Assembly: GCA_024234735.1 (NCBI GenBank)
Contig: JACKNV010000009.1
Location: forward strand, 1 to 64,000
Origin: Pseudomonadales bacterium
GTDB taxonomy: Bacteria > Pseudomonadota > Gammaproteobacteria > Pseudomonadales > Halieaceae
Length of the DNA: 64,000 bases
Direction of reading: 5' to 3'
Part shown: in pieces, positions 41,512 through 50,793 of the stretch
Numbering within the stretch: position 1 is the first letter of the stretch
Layout: each line of letters starts with the position of its first letter
Notes under the pieces: generated by a model
The model's database searches: none
Seen by the model: only the letters and a program-made list of their open reading frames with translations
What the model was told of the DNA's origin: nothing
Translations under genes and position numbers: made by a program

Positions 41512-44064
41512 TCAGATCCAGATCATGAAGCCCATTTCGAAGGGGTGGCACAGCGCGTCGTTGTAGGGATACATGCGCAGCTTGTAGTACTGCAACCCGG
41601 CGATTTCCGGCACCAGCTCAATGCCGAAATAGGTGAACTGCTCCTCCGTCCCGGTGGCCGGCAGCTCGGCCTGCTGCATCACCTGGAATTCGCCGTCGCT
41701 GTCGGTGCGCCCCAACAGGCACTCCAGCCTGACGTCCGCCGCCTGCAGGCCATTCAGTTCGGCCCGCACCTGCAGCACGATCCTGTCGTCGTGACTCAGG
41801 TGCGCCGGCGGCATCAGCATCAGCTCCATCCTCACTCCCGGCCAGGCATTGCGCACGCGGTGTTTCCAGGCGGCCAGCTCGCGCGCCAGCTGCGCACCGT
41901 TGGCCTCCAGCCGGCGACGCTGCTGACGCGCCGGCCAGTACAGCTTGGTCACGTAATCGCGCAACATCCGCTGGGCATTGAAGCGCGGAATGGTGGATTT
42001 CATGGAGGCCTTGGACAGCGCCACCCAGTCCTCTGAATAGCCGCCGCCGTCGCGCCGGAAATAGGTGGGCAGCACCTCGTGCTCGATGATGTTCAGCAGG
42101 TCATTGGCCTCTTCCTGGTTGCGCTGGTCGTGGTCGAAGCGCGCGTCCCGCGGGGTGATACCCCAGCCGTTATAGCCGTTGTAACCCTCACCCCACCAGC
42201 CATCCAGCACGCTGAGATTGACCGCGCCATTGAGGCCGGCCTTCTGCCCCGAGGTGCCGCTCGCCTCCAGCGGGTACTCGGGCGTATTCAGCCACACGTC
42301 CACACCGGTCACCATGAGCCGCGCCAGGGCCATGTCGTAGCCCTCCAGCAGGATGATCTTGCCGATGAAATCCGGGTGCATGGCAAAGTCGTGTATCTGC
42401 CGGATCAGGTGCTGCCCGGGCTCGTCGTGGGGGTGGGCCTTGCCGGCGAAGATGATCACCACCGGGCGCTCCGGGTCATTGAGCAGACGCGCCAGCCGGG
42501 CCGGGTCGGCAAACAGCATGAGGGCGCGCTTGTAGGTGGCGAAACGCCGGGCGAAACCCATTACCAGCACGTCGTCCTCGTCGTGGTTGCGATTCACCAG
42601 GCGCACCATGTGCTGGATGACCGCATCGCTGGTGCCATTGCGGCGCTGCTGCCGGGTCACACCGGCATGCACATTTTTCAGCAACTGCTGCTTGAGCGCC
42701 TTGTGCACACTCCAGTAGTGATAGTCGGGTATCTCCTCGAGCCGTTCCCAGTACTCCTCGTTGAGCAGCTCGTTGCGCCAGTCGTCGAAACGCAAATCGA
42801 ACAGGCTGACCCATTCCCGGGCCAGGAAGGTCTGCAGGTGCACGCCGTTGGTGATATAGGTGATCGGGTTTTCCTGATAGGGTATCTGTGGCCACAGGGC
42901 CGCCTCCATCTGCGCAGCCACCGAGCCGTGGATGCGGCTGACCCCGTTGTGGTAGCGGCTGCCGCGCAACGCCAGGCAGGTCATGTTGAAGCCGTTGCCG
43001 GAATTGAGGCCGAGTTGGTAGACCTGCTCGAATTCGATGCCCAGCGCCCGCACCGCGTCGGCCAGGTATTTCTCCACCATGTGCCGTTCGAAGATGTCGT
43101 GCCCGGCGGGCACCGGCGTGTGGGTGGTGAACACGGTGCCCGCCGCCACCAGTTCCAGGGCGGAATAGATGTCCAGCCCCTCCTCCATGCGAAACCGGCA
43201 GCGCTCCAGGATCTGGAAGGCCGCATGGCCCTCGTTGATATGCCACACCGTGGGCCGCAGGCCCAGGGCCCGCAGCGCCCGCACCCCGCCCACTCCCAGC
43301 ACCAGCTCCTGCTGCAGGCGCATCTCCCGGTCGCCGCCGTACAACTGGTGGGTGATGGCGCGGTCCCCGGGGCTGTTCTCCGGCAGGTTGGTATCCAGCA
43401 GGTACAGGGTGATATGCCCCGCCTGCACCGTCCATACCCGCACCTTGAGTACCCGCCCGGGGGATTCGATGTCGATGGTGAGGTGCTCGCCGCTCGCGGT
43501 CAGGGTGGGCACTACCGGCAGGTCGTGGGGCTGGGAGCGGGTGTGACTGACCTGCTGGTGGCCATGGCCGTCGATGGTCTGGGTGAAGTAGCCCATCTGG
43601 TACAACAGCCCTACGGCCACGAACGGCAGGCCGACATCGCTGGCGGCCTTGCAGTGGTCGCCGGCCAGGATGCCGAGGCCGCCCGAGTAGATCGGAAAGC
43701 TCTCGTGCAGGCCGAACTCCAGGCAGAAATAGGCGATCAGGTCTTCCTCGGGATCGAACAGCTCGGTGAACTCGGGGCGCCCCCGGTGTTCCCGGTAGGC
43801 GTCGTAGGCGGACAGCACCTTGCGGTAGTCCTCTAGGTAGGAGCGATCCTCCGCGGCCTCGTCCAGGCGCGCCTGGGCCACCCGCCGCAGGAACAGCTTG
43901 GGGTTGTGTCCGCAGGCGTCCCACAGGTCGCGATCGAGGCGATGAAACAGCGAGCGAATGGAGCGGTCCCAGCTGTACATCAGGTCATTGGCCATCTCCT
44001 GCAGGCGCGCCAATTCCTCGGGTAACCGGGGCTGTATCTCCAGGGGAAACATGGAACCGGGCAT
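41512..44064 (-). CDS. glgP: alpha-glucan (glycogen/maltodextrin) phosphorylase, DUF3417 type
   Basis: An 850-residue GT35-like phosphorylase of the bacterial/archaeal type with an N-terminal DUF3417 domain ('PRLPEELARLQEMANDLMYSWD'). 'GLGILAGDHCKAASDVGLP' and 'WHINEGHAAFQILER' are family motifs. 'EASGTSGQKAGLNGAVNLS' near residue 600 holds the Lys that binds pyridoxal phosphate. It releases glucose-1-phosphate from alpha-1,4-glucan ends. It is 22 bases downstream of glgA in the leftward half of the cluster. Confidence 0.9.
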   Translation of the reverse strand: MPGSMFPLEIQPRLPEELARLQEMANDLMYSWDRSIRSLFHRLDRDLWDACGHNPKLFLRRVAQARLDEAAEDRSYLEDYRKVLSAYDAYREHRGRPEFTELFDPEEDLIAYFCLEFGLHESFPIYSGGLGILAGDHCKAASDVGLPFVAVGLLYQMGYFTQTIDGHGHQQVSHTRSQPHDLPVVPTLTASGEHLTIDIESPGRVLKVRVWTVQAGHITLYLLDTNLPENSPGDRAITHQLYGGDREMRLQQELVLGVGGVRALRALGLRPTVWHINEGHAAFQILERCRFRMEEGLDIYSALELVAAGTVFTTHTPVPAGHDIFERHMVEKYLADAVRALGIEFEQVYQLGLNSGNGFNMTCLALRGSRYHNGVSRIHGSVAAQMEAALWPQIPYQENPITYITNGVHLQTFLAREWVSLFDLRFDDWRNELLNEEYWERLEEIPDYHYWSVHKALKQQLLKNVHAGVTRQQRRNGTSDAVIQHMVRLVNRNHDEDDVLVMGFARRFATYKRALMLFADPARLARLLNDPERPVVIIFAGKAHPHDEPGQHLIRQIHDFAMHPDFIGKIILLEGYDMALARLMVTGVDVWLNTPEYPLEASGTSGQKAGLNGAVNLSVLDGWWGEGYNGYNGWGITPRDARFDHDQRNQEEANDLLNIIEHEVLPTYFRRDGGGYSEDWVALSKASMKSTIPRFNAQRMLRDYVTKLYWPARQQRRRLEANGAQLARELAAWKHRVRNAWPGVRMELMLMPPAHLSHDDRIVLQVRAELNGLQAADVRLECLLGRTDSDGEFQVMQQAELPATGTEEQFTYFGIELVPEIAGLQYYKLRMYPYNDALCHPFEMGFMIWI

Positions 44065-44086
44065 GGGTCTTCTTTCACCTCACAAT

Positions 44087-45526
44087 TCAGTGCGCGGAGC
44101 TGTATAACTCCATATACCTGGCGGCACTACGCTGCCAGGAAAAATCCTGGGCCATGGCGGTGGCCTGTACCCGGCGCCAGCTGTCCCGGTCGCGCCACAG
44201 GGCGATGGCGCGCTGCAGTGCCTCCATGAAGGCACCGCTGTGGGGCGGGCCGAACACGAAGCCGGTGGCCGTGCCTTCGGCCAGCGCCTGGGGCGTGGCG
44301 TCCACCACCGTATCCGCCAGCCCCCCCACCGCCCGCACCACCGGCAGGGTGCCGTAACGCAGGCTGTACAACTGGTTGAGGCCACAGGGTTCGAACAGCG
44401 AGGGCATCAGGAAGATATCCGCAGCCGCCTCGATACGATGGGCCATGGTTTCATCATAGGCCAGAATCACCGACATGGCATCAGGATGGGCCCCCGCCAC
44501 GTGCTGCAGGTACTCCTCATAGCGCCGCTCCCCGGTCCCCAGCACCACCAGCTGGGCCGGTTGCGCCAGCATCTCGCCGAGCATCGGCAGCACCAGCTCC
44601 AGGCCTTTTTGCTCCACCAGGCGGCCGACGATACCCAGCAGCGGCCGGTCATCCGCCACCGCCAGGCCCAGGGAGCGCTGCAGGGCGGCCTTGTTGAGGG
44701 CCTTGTCCGCCAGCCGGGCGGCATCATAGTGGTGCTCCAGGCAGGGATCGCTGGCGGGGTTCCAGACCCGGTGGTCTATGCCGTTGAGAATGCCCACCAG
44801 CCGCTCGCGGCGGGACTGCAGCAGGCCCTCCAGGCCCATGCCGCCCGGCGCCTCGCAGATCTCGTGGGCATAGTTGGGGCTGACCGTGGTCACGTAATCG
44901 GCGTACACCAGCCCCCCCTTGATAAAACTGAACTGGTTGTAGAACTCCAGCGCGCTGTCATGCCAGAAGTGACCCGGCAGGTGCAGCCGCTCGAAGGTGG
45001 CGCGATCAAACAGGCCCATGTGCGCCAGGCTGTGGATGGTGAACACGGTGAGCGGCCGCTGCTCGCTGAGGTGGGTCAGGGCCACGGCGGGCCCGGTGTG
45101 CCAGTCGTTGCAATGCAGCACGTCGGGGCGCCATGCCAGCCCGGCGTCGCCGGTGCTGATCGCCGCCGCCAGCCGCGACAGCAGCATGAAACGGTCGGCG
45201 TTGTCCGGCCAGGACTGGCCGCCGGCGTCGTGGTAGGGGTTGCCCGGGCGCTGCGAGAACCAGGGGTGATCCAGCAGCCAGGTTTCCACCTGGGTGCCCG
45301 GCAGCTGGGTGGCCAACAGGCGCAGCGGTGTGCCCGCGATGTCCAGCTCGGCCACCGTGGCGGGGCTGTCGATGGTGTCCAGGATATGCCGGTAAGCGGG
45401 CAGCAGCAGGCGCACGTCCATGCCCTGCTGGCGCAACACCTCCGGCAGGGTGCCGGCGATATCGGCCAGGCCGCCGGTCTTGATCAGCGGAAACGCCTCG
45501 CTGGCGACAAACAGCAGGCGGCTCAT
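44087..45526 (-). CDS. glgA: glycogen synthase, ADP-glucose dependent
   Basis: A 479-residue GT5 enzyme. The N-terminal 'KTGGLADIAGTLP' is the ADP-glucose-binding KxGGL motif. 'VLHCNDWHTGPAVALTHL' and the C-terminal 'FLMPSLFEPCGLNQLYSLRYG' complete the GT-B signatures. It adds glucose from ADP-glucose to growing glycogen chains. The start ATG at 45526 overlaps the glgB stop in ATGA, so the upstream open extension is a shadow of glgB. Confidence 0.94.
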   Translation of the reverse strand: MSRLLFVASEAFPLIKTGGLADIAGTLPEVLRQQGMDVRLLLPAYRHILDTIDSPATVAELDIAGTPLRLLATQLPGTQVETWLLDHPWFSQRPGNPYHDAGGQSWPDNADRFMLLSRLAAAISTGDAGLAWRPDVLHCNDWHTGPAVALTHLSEQRPLTVFTIHSLAHMGLFDRATFERLHLPGHFWHDSALEFYNQFSFIKGGLVYADYVTTVSPNYAHEICEAPGGMGLEGLLQSRRERLVGILNGIDHRVWNPASDPCLEHHYDAARLADKALNKAALQRSLGLAVADDRPLLGIVGRLVEQKGLELVLPMLGEMLAQPAQLVVLGTGERRYEEYLQHVAGAHPDAMSVILAYDETMAHRIEAAADIFLMPSLFEPCGLNQLYSLRYGTLPVVRAVGGLADTVVDATPQALAEGTATGFVFGPPHSGAFMEALQRAIALWRDRDSWRRVQATAMAQDFSWQRSAARYMELYSSAH

Positions 45527-47718
45527 ACCTGGCCCCCGGTGAGCCGCAGCACCAGCGCCCCCAGCGGCGGCAGGCTGAGCCGGATGGAATCCCGGCGGTT
45601 CATCCACGGCACCTGCTCGCTGGCAATGCCGGTGCCGTTGCTGACATCGCTGCCGCCGTAGAAACGGGAATCGGAATTGACTACTTCCGAATACACCCCG
45701 GGACGCGGTACGCCGATGCGGTAGTCGTGGCGCACCACCGGCGTGAAGTTGAGGATGACCACATGGAAATCCTCCCCGTCCCAGCGCAGGTAGCTGAGCA
45801 CCGACTGGGTGGCGTCGTGGCAGTCGATCCACTCGAAACCGCCGTGTTCGAACCCCTGGCGATGCAGGCTCGCTTGTTCACGGTAGAGGCGGTTCAGGTC
45901 TCCCACCAGTTGCTGCAGGCCGCGATGCGGCGCGAACTCCAGCAGTTCCCAGGGCAGTTGCCCCTGGTGGGCCCACTCTCCGGGCTGGCCGAATTCACAG
46001 CCCATAAACAGCAGTTTGGCTCCCGGATAGGTAAACAGGTAGGTGTACAACAGGCGCAGGTTGGCAAAGCGCTGCCAGTCATCGCCAGGCATCTTGCCCA
46101 GCAGGGAGCACTTACCGTGCACCACCTCGTCGTGGGAGAAGGGCAGCAGGAAGTTCTCGGTAAAGGCGTACATCAGCCCGAAAGTGAGCTCGTCCTGGTG
46201 ATAGTGCCTGAAGATGGGCTCGCGCGACATATAGCTGAGCGTGTCGTGCATCCAACCCATATTCCACTTCATGGAAAAACCCAGGCCGCCCACCCAGGGG
46301 GGGCGGGTCACCTGCGGCCAGGCAGTGGATTCCTCGGCGATGGTGAGGGTGCCGGGGTGGGAACCCAGCACCAGGGAATTGAGTTCGCGCAGGAAGTCGA
46401 TGGCCTCCAGGTTCTCGCGGCCGCCGTGGCGGTTGGGTGCCCACTCGCCCGCCTTGCGCGAGTAATCCAGGTACAGCATGGACGCCACCGCGTCCACCCG
46501 CAACCCGTCCAGGTGAAACTCCTCCAGCCAGTAATTGGCGCTGGCCAGCAGGAAGTTTTTCACCTCGTTGCGGCCGTAGTTGAAGATCAGGGTGCCCCAG
46601 TCCGCATGCTCGCCCAGGCGCGGGTCCTCGTGCTCGTACAGCGCCGTCCCATCGAAACGCGCCAGCGCATGCGCGTCCCGGGGAAAGTGGGCGGGCACCC
46701 AGTCGAGGATGACGCCGATGCCGCGGCGGTGCAGCAGGTCGACGAAATAGCGGAAGTCATCCGGGCTGCCGAACCGCTGGGTAGGTGCGAAATAGCCGGT
46801 GGTCTGGTAACCCCAGGAGTCGTCCAGGGGGTGCTCCGTGACCGGCAGCAATTCCACATGGGTAAAGCCCAGCGACTCGACGTAATCCGCCAGCTGCCCC
46901 GCCATGTCGCGAAAATTGAGGAAGGCCCCGGAAGCATCGCGCCGCCAGGAGCCGGGGTGCAACTCGTAGATGGAAATGGGCGCGTGCTGCCAGTCCCAGC
47001 TGGCGCGCCGCTGCAGCCACTCACTGTCGCCCCACTGAAACTCGTCGGGGGGGCACACGATGGCGGCAGTGGCCGGGCGCAGTTCGAAGCGGTTGCCGTA
47101 GGGGTCGGCCTTGAGCCGCACGGCCCCGTGGGCATCGCGCAGTTCGAACTTGTAGGCTCCCCCCGCGGTCAGGCCGGGGACGAACAACTCCCAGACGCCG
47201 CTGGGGCCGCGCGAGCGCATCGGGTGGCGCAGCCCGTGCCAGCTGTTGAAATCGCCCACCACGCTGACCCGCTGGGCGTTCGGCGCCCAGGTGGCGAAGC
47301 GCACCCCGGGCACACCCTCGTGCTCGCAGCAGTGGGCGCCCAGTACCCGGTAGACGTGCTGATGCCGGCCCTCGCCGAACAGGTGCAGATCGAGATCGCC
47401 GACGGTGGGGCCGAAGCGGTAGGGATCCTCCCCCTGCTGCCAGTCGCCCTCCCCCTCGCGCCAGCGCAGAAGGTACAGCGGCGGCTTGTCGCTGGCTATA
47501 TCGCAGATAAACAGGTCGGTCTGCTCCAGGCGCGTCATGGGGTGGCGCCTGCCCGCCACCAGTACCTGTGCCTCGGCGGTGCCGGGCAGCAGCGCCCGCA
47601 CCTGCCATCGGCCGTTCAGGGGGTGACAGCCCAGCACCTCGAAGGGGTCGTGGTGGCGCCCTTCGTGGAGACGGCGGACCGCATCGGTGACTGGCTGCTT
47701 GGGCGAAACCGTTTTCAT
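45523..47718 (-). CDS. glgB: glycogen branching enzyme
   Basis: A 731-residue GH13 branching enzyme with an N-terminal CBM48 region ('VRFATWAPNAQRVSVVGDFNSWHG'). Catalytic regions are 'FHLDGLRVDAVASMLYLDYSR' (nucleophile Asp), 'GTLTIAEESTAWP' (acid Glu) and 'LPFSHDEVVHGKCSL' (stabiliser Asp). Length and order match full-length GlgB. It creates alpha-1,6 branches in glycogen. It is the first gene of the leftward glgB-glgA-glgP operon. Confidence 0.95.
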   Translation of the reverse strand: MKTVSPKQPVTDAVRRLHEGRHHDPFEVLGCHPLNGRWQVRALLPGTAEAQVLVAGRRHPMTRLEQTDLFICDIASDKPPLYLLRWREGEGDWQQGEDPYRFGPTVGDLDLHLFGEGRHQHVYRVLGAHCCEHEGVPGVRFATWAPNAQRVSVVGDFNSWHGLRHPMRSRGPSGVWELFVPGLTAGGAYKFELRDAHGAVRLKADPYGNRFELRPATAAIVCPPDEFQWGDSEWLQRRASWDWQHAPISIYELHPGSWRRDASGAFLNFRDMAGQLADYVESLGFTHVELLPVTEHPLDDSWGYQTTGYFAPTQRFGSPDDFRYFVDLLHRRGIGVILDWVPAHFPRDAHALARFDGTALYEHEDPRLGEHADWGTLIFNYGRNEVKNFLLASANYWLEEFHLDGLRVDAVASMLYLDYSRKAGEWAPNRHGGRENLEAIDFLRELNSLVLGSHPGTLTIAEESTAWPQVTRPPWVGGLGFSMKWNMGWMHDTLSYMSREPIFRHYHQDELTFGLMYAFTENFLLPFSHDEVVHGKCSLLGKMPGDDWQRFANLRLLYTYLFTYPGAKLLFMGCEFGQPGEWAHQGQLPWELLEFAPHRGLQQLVGDLNRLYREQASLHRQGFEHGGFEWIDCHDATQSVLSYLRWDGEDFHVVILNFTPVVRHDYRIGVPRPGVYSEVVNSDSRFYGGSDVSNGTGIASEQVPWMNRRDSIRLSLPPLGALVLRLTGGQV

Positions 47719-47728
47719 TGAAATTCCA

Positions 47729-47742
47729 GTGATTTATATCAA
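47729..47742 (+). promoter_or_regulatory. Fnr/Anr-like box between glgB and glgC
   Basis: GTGAT-TTAT-ATCAA on the plus strand is one mismatch from TTGAT-N4-ATCAA. Its centre is about 105 bases from the glgC start and 17 from the glgB start, so it is better placed to control glgC, or to block glgB. Binding is unproven. Confidence 0.4.
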
Positions 47743-47840
47743 ACTCGTATAGGGACAAGCGCCGGGTTATTGTCCACAATGTCGCTTGATGGTAATGCAA
47801 TACCCCTGGGCCCACCAGTTAACAGATCAATGAATTCTTT

Positions 47841-49109
47841 ATGAGCGAACAAGATTCAGCAAGATACGTCAGTCGCCTCACCAAGGACACCCTGGCCCTG
47901 GTCCTGGCCGGGGGCCGCGGCTCCCGCCTCAAGCATTTGACCCAGTGGCGGGCCAAGCCGGCGGTGCCCTTCGGTGGCAAGTTCCGCATTATCGACTTCC
48001 CCCTGTCCAATTGCGTCAACTCGGGGATTCGCAAGGTGGGCATTCTCACCCAGTACAAGGCACACAGCCTGATCCAGCACATCCAGCGGGGCTGGGGCTT
48101 CATGCGCGGCGAGCTGGGTGAGTTCGTCGAGCTGCTGCCGGCCCAGCAGCGCCTGGAAACCTCCTGGTACGCGGGCACGGCGGACGCGGTGTACCAGAAT
48201 ATCGACATTATTCGCACCCACCAGCCCGAGTTCGTGCTCATCCTGGCCGGCGACCACATCTACAAGATGGATTACGGCACCATGCTGGCCGCCCATGTGG
48301 AAGCCGAGGCCGACATCACCGTGGGCTGTATCCCGGTGCCACTGGCGGAGGCCTCGGCCTTCGGGGTCATGGCCGTCGACGACGACAACCGCATCATCGA
48401 GTTCGCCGAGAAGCCGGAGCACCCCACCCCCATGCCGGGGCGCGGGGACCTCGCCCTGGCCTCCATGGGTATTTACGTGTTCCGCACCGACGTGCTGATC
48501 GAGGAGTTACTGCGCGACGCCGACGATGCCAACTCCAAGCACGATTTCGGCGGCAACATCATCCCCGACCTCATCAACCGGCTGCGGGTCACCGCCTTTC
48601 CCTTTCACAAGCCGGGCACGGACGCCCAGGCCTACTGGCGGGACGTGGGCACCATCGACGCCTACTGGCAGGCCAACATGGAGCTGATCGACATCAGCCC
48701 GGAACTCAACCTGTACGACCAGGAATGGCCCATCTGGACCTACCAGGACCAGGTGCCCCCGGCCAAGTTCGTATTCGACGACGAGGGGCGCCGCGGCATG
48801 GCCGTTGACTCCATGGTGTCCGGCGGCTGCATCGTGTCGGGCTCCTATGTGCGCCGCTCGCTGCTGTTCAGCAACGTCAACGTGCACTCCTATTCCAGCC
48901 TGCAGGATTCGATCATCTTTCCCCAGGTGGACATCGGCCGGCGCTGTGTCATCAGGAAGGCGGTCGTGGACAAGGGCTGCATCATCCCGCCGGACACCCA
49001 CATCGGCGTCGACCCCGAGGAAGACGCCCGCCGCTATCACGTCTCCCCGGGCGGCGTGGTACTGGTCACCCCGGAGATGCTGGGCCAGAGACTGCACTAT
49101 GCCCGCTGA
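47841..49109 (+). CDS. glgC: glucose-1-phosphate adenylyltransferase
   Basis: A 422-residue ADP-glucose pyrophosphorylase. The N-terminal 'LVLAGGRGSRLKHLTQWRAKPAVPFGGKFRIIDFPLSN' is the nucleotide and allosteric region, 'GDHIYKMDYG' the catalytic Asp region, and 'AEKPEHP' and 'ASMGIYVF' the sugar-phosphate site. A left-handed beta-helix domain follows. It makes ADP-glucose, the committed step of bacterial glycogen synthesis, and is usually regulated by glycolytic intermediates. It is divergent from glgB, with 122 bases between. The stop overlaps the start of the GH57 gene. Confidence 0.95.
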   Translation: MSEQDSARYVSRLTKDTLALVLAGGRGSRLKHLTQWRAKPAVPFGGKFRIIDFPLSNCVNSGIRKVGILTQYKAHSLIQHIQRGWGFMRGELGEFVELLPAQQRLETSWYAGTADAVYQNIDIIRTHQPEFVLILAGDHIYKMDYGTMLAAHVEAEADITVGCIPVPLAEASAFGVMAVDDDNRIIEFAEKPEHPTPMPGRGDLALASMGIYVFRTDVLIEELLRDADDANSKHDFGGNIIPDLINRLRVTAFPFHKPGTDAQAYWRDVGTIDAYWQANMELIDISPELNLYDQEWPIWTYQDQVPPAKFVFDDEGRRGMAVDSMVSGGCIVSGSYVRRSLLFSNVNVHSYSSLQDSIIFPQVDIGRRCVIRKAVVDKGCIIPPDTHIGVDPEEDARRYHVSPGGVVLVTPEMLGQRLHYAR

Positions 49110-50793
49110 CGCGCCCATGAATGTGGTGTTGTGCTGGCACATGCACCAGCCCGATTACCGCGATCTGCGCACCGGCAAAATCCACCTTCCCTGGGTATAC
49201 CTGCACGCCACCAAGGATTACGTGGACATGGCCGCCCACCTGGAGGCCGAACCCGCGGCCCGGGCCGTGGTCAATTTTGCGCCTATCCTGCTGGAACAGA
49301 TCGAGGACTACGTCGCCCAGATCCAGGGCTATCTCCAGGGGCACGGTGTCATCAAGGACCCGCTGCTGGCGGAACTGGCGGAGCCGGCCCTGCCGGGTAA
49401 CACCCAGGAGCGCCTGCGCCTGATGCAGGACTGCCTGCGAGCCAATCGCGAACGCATGATAGATCGCTTCGAGCCCTACCAGCGCCTGGCCACGATGGCC
49501 AGGTGGTATGAGGCGCACCCGGACAGCATGATCTATGCCTCCAACCAGTTCCTGGCGGATTTGTTGACCTGGTATCACCTGAGCTGGATTGGCGAATCGG
49601 TGCAGCGCAGCGACCCGCGCATCCGCGCACTGCGCGACAAGGCCGTCAATTTCAGCCTGCACGACCGCCGCGAGCTGTTGAAGATCATCCTCGAGCAGAT
49701 CGAGTCGGTGATACCCCGCTACCGCAAGCTGGCGGACAATGGGCAGGTGGAGCTGAGCATGAGCCCCTACGCGCACCCCATCGTACCGCTGATGCTGGAA
49801 TTCAACTCGGCCCGCGAGGCCCTGCCGGACGTCCACCTGCCGGTCAGCTGCGACTACCCCGGTGGCCGCGCCCGGGCCGAATGGCACCTGGCGCGGGGCC
49901 TGGAAACGTTCCAGCGGGTATTCGGGCGACGGCCCGCCGGTCTGTGGCCCTCCGAGGGCGGCATCAGCCAGGACGCCCTGGAACTGTTCGCCGAACAGGG
50001 CTTCAGCTGGGTAGCGAGCGGCGGCAAGGTGTTGCACAACAGCCACGACGCGAGCTCCCGATCCTGCAGCCACCGGGTCTACCGCTTCGGCGAGGTAAAG
50101 CTCGACTGTTTCTTCCGCGACGACGGCCTGTCCGACCTGATCGGTTTTGACTACTCCGACTGGCACGCCAATGACGCGGTGGCCAACCTGGTCGGCCACA
50201 TGGAGAACATCGCCAGGGTCTGCCCTGACCGGGACGACTGCCTGATCACCATCATCCTGGACGGCGAGAACGCCTGGGAGTACTACCCGGAAAACGGCTA
50301 CTACTTCCTCAACCAGCTGTACCACAGCCTGGCCCAGCATCCCCACCTGCGCATGAGCACATTCGAGCAGTTCCTGGCGGAGAAGTCACCACAGCGCGCC
50401 CACGAGGCTAAAATCGTCGCCGGCAGCTGGGTGTACGGCACCTTCTCCACCTGGATCGGCGATGCCGACAAGAACCGCGGCTGGGATATCCTGGTGGAGG
50501 CCAAGCGCACCTTCGACGAACAACTGGCGACGGGCAGCCTGTCAGCCGAGGAAGAACAGGCCGCGGAGCGGCAACTGGCAATCTGCGAGGGCTCCGACTG
50601 GTTCTGGTGGTTTGGCGACTACAACCCCTCGCAGACGGTGAACCAGTTCGACCAGCTGTATCGCACCCACATGGCCAATCTCTACCAGTTGCTCAATGTG
50701 GAGGCGCCGGCCTATCTCTCGGAAATCATCTCCAGGGGGGGCGGCGACCCCAGCCGCGGCGGCGTCATGCGCCAGCACAGCGAGACCGGCTGA
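49099..50793 (+). CDS. GH57 family glycoside hydrolase (alpha-amylase/branching type)
   Basis: A 564-residue GH57 protein. The N-terminal 'VVLCWHMHQPDYRD' is the first conserved GH57 region. 'GLWPSEGGISQDALELFAEQGFSWVASG' carries the likely nucleophile Glu, and 'GFDYSDWHANDAVANL' the likely acid/base Asp region. It acts on alpha-glucans, as an amylase, branching enzyme or glucanotransferase; which cannot be told. The ATG at 49099 overlaps glgC; the ATG at 49117 is also possible. It ends in TGATG overlap with malQ, so the three genes glgC-GH57-malQ form one unit. Confidence 0.85.
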   Translation: MPADAPMNVVLCWHMHQPDYRDLRTGKIHLPWVYLHATKDYVDMAAHLEAEPAARAVVNFAPILLEQIEDYVAQIQGYLQGHGVIKDPLLAELAEPALPGNTQERLRLMQDCLRANRERMIDRFEPYQRLATMARWYEAHPDSMIYASNQFLADLLTWYHLSWIGESVQRSDPRIRALRDKAVNFSLHDRRELLKIILEQIESVIPRYRKLADNGQVELSMSPYAHPIVPLMLEFNSAREALPDVHLPVSCDYPGGRARAEWHLARGLETFQRVFGRRPAGLWPSEGGISQDALELFAEQGFSWVASGGKVLHNSHDASSRSCSHRVYRFGEVKLDCFFRDDGLSDLIGFDYSDWHANDAVANLVGHMENIARVCPDRDDCLITIILDGENAWEYYPENGYYFLNQLYHSLAQHPHLRMSTFEQFLAEKSPQRAHEAKIVAGSWVYGTFSTWIGDADKNRGWDILVEAKRTFDEQLATGSLSAEEEQAAERQLAICEGSDWFWWFGDYNPSQTVNQFDQLYRTHMANLYQLLNVEAPAYLSEIISRGGGDPSRGGVMRQHSETG

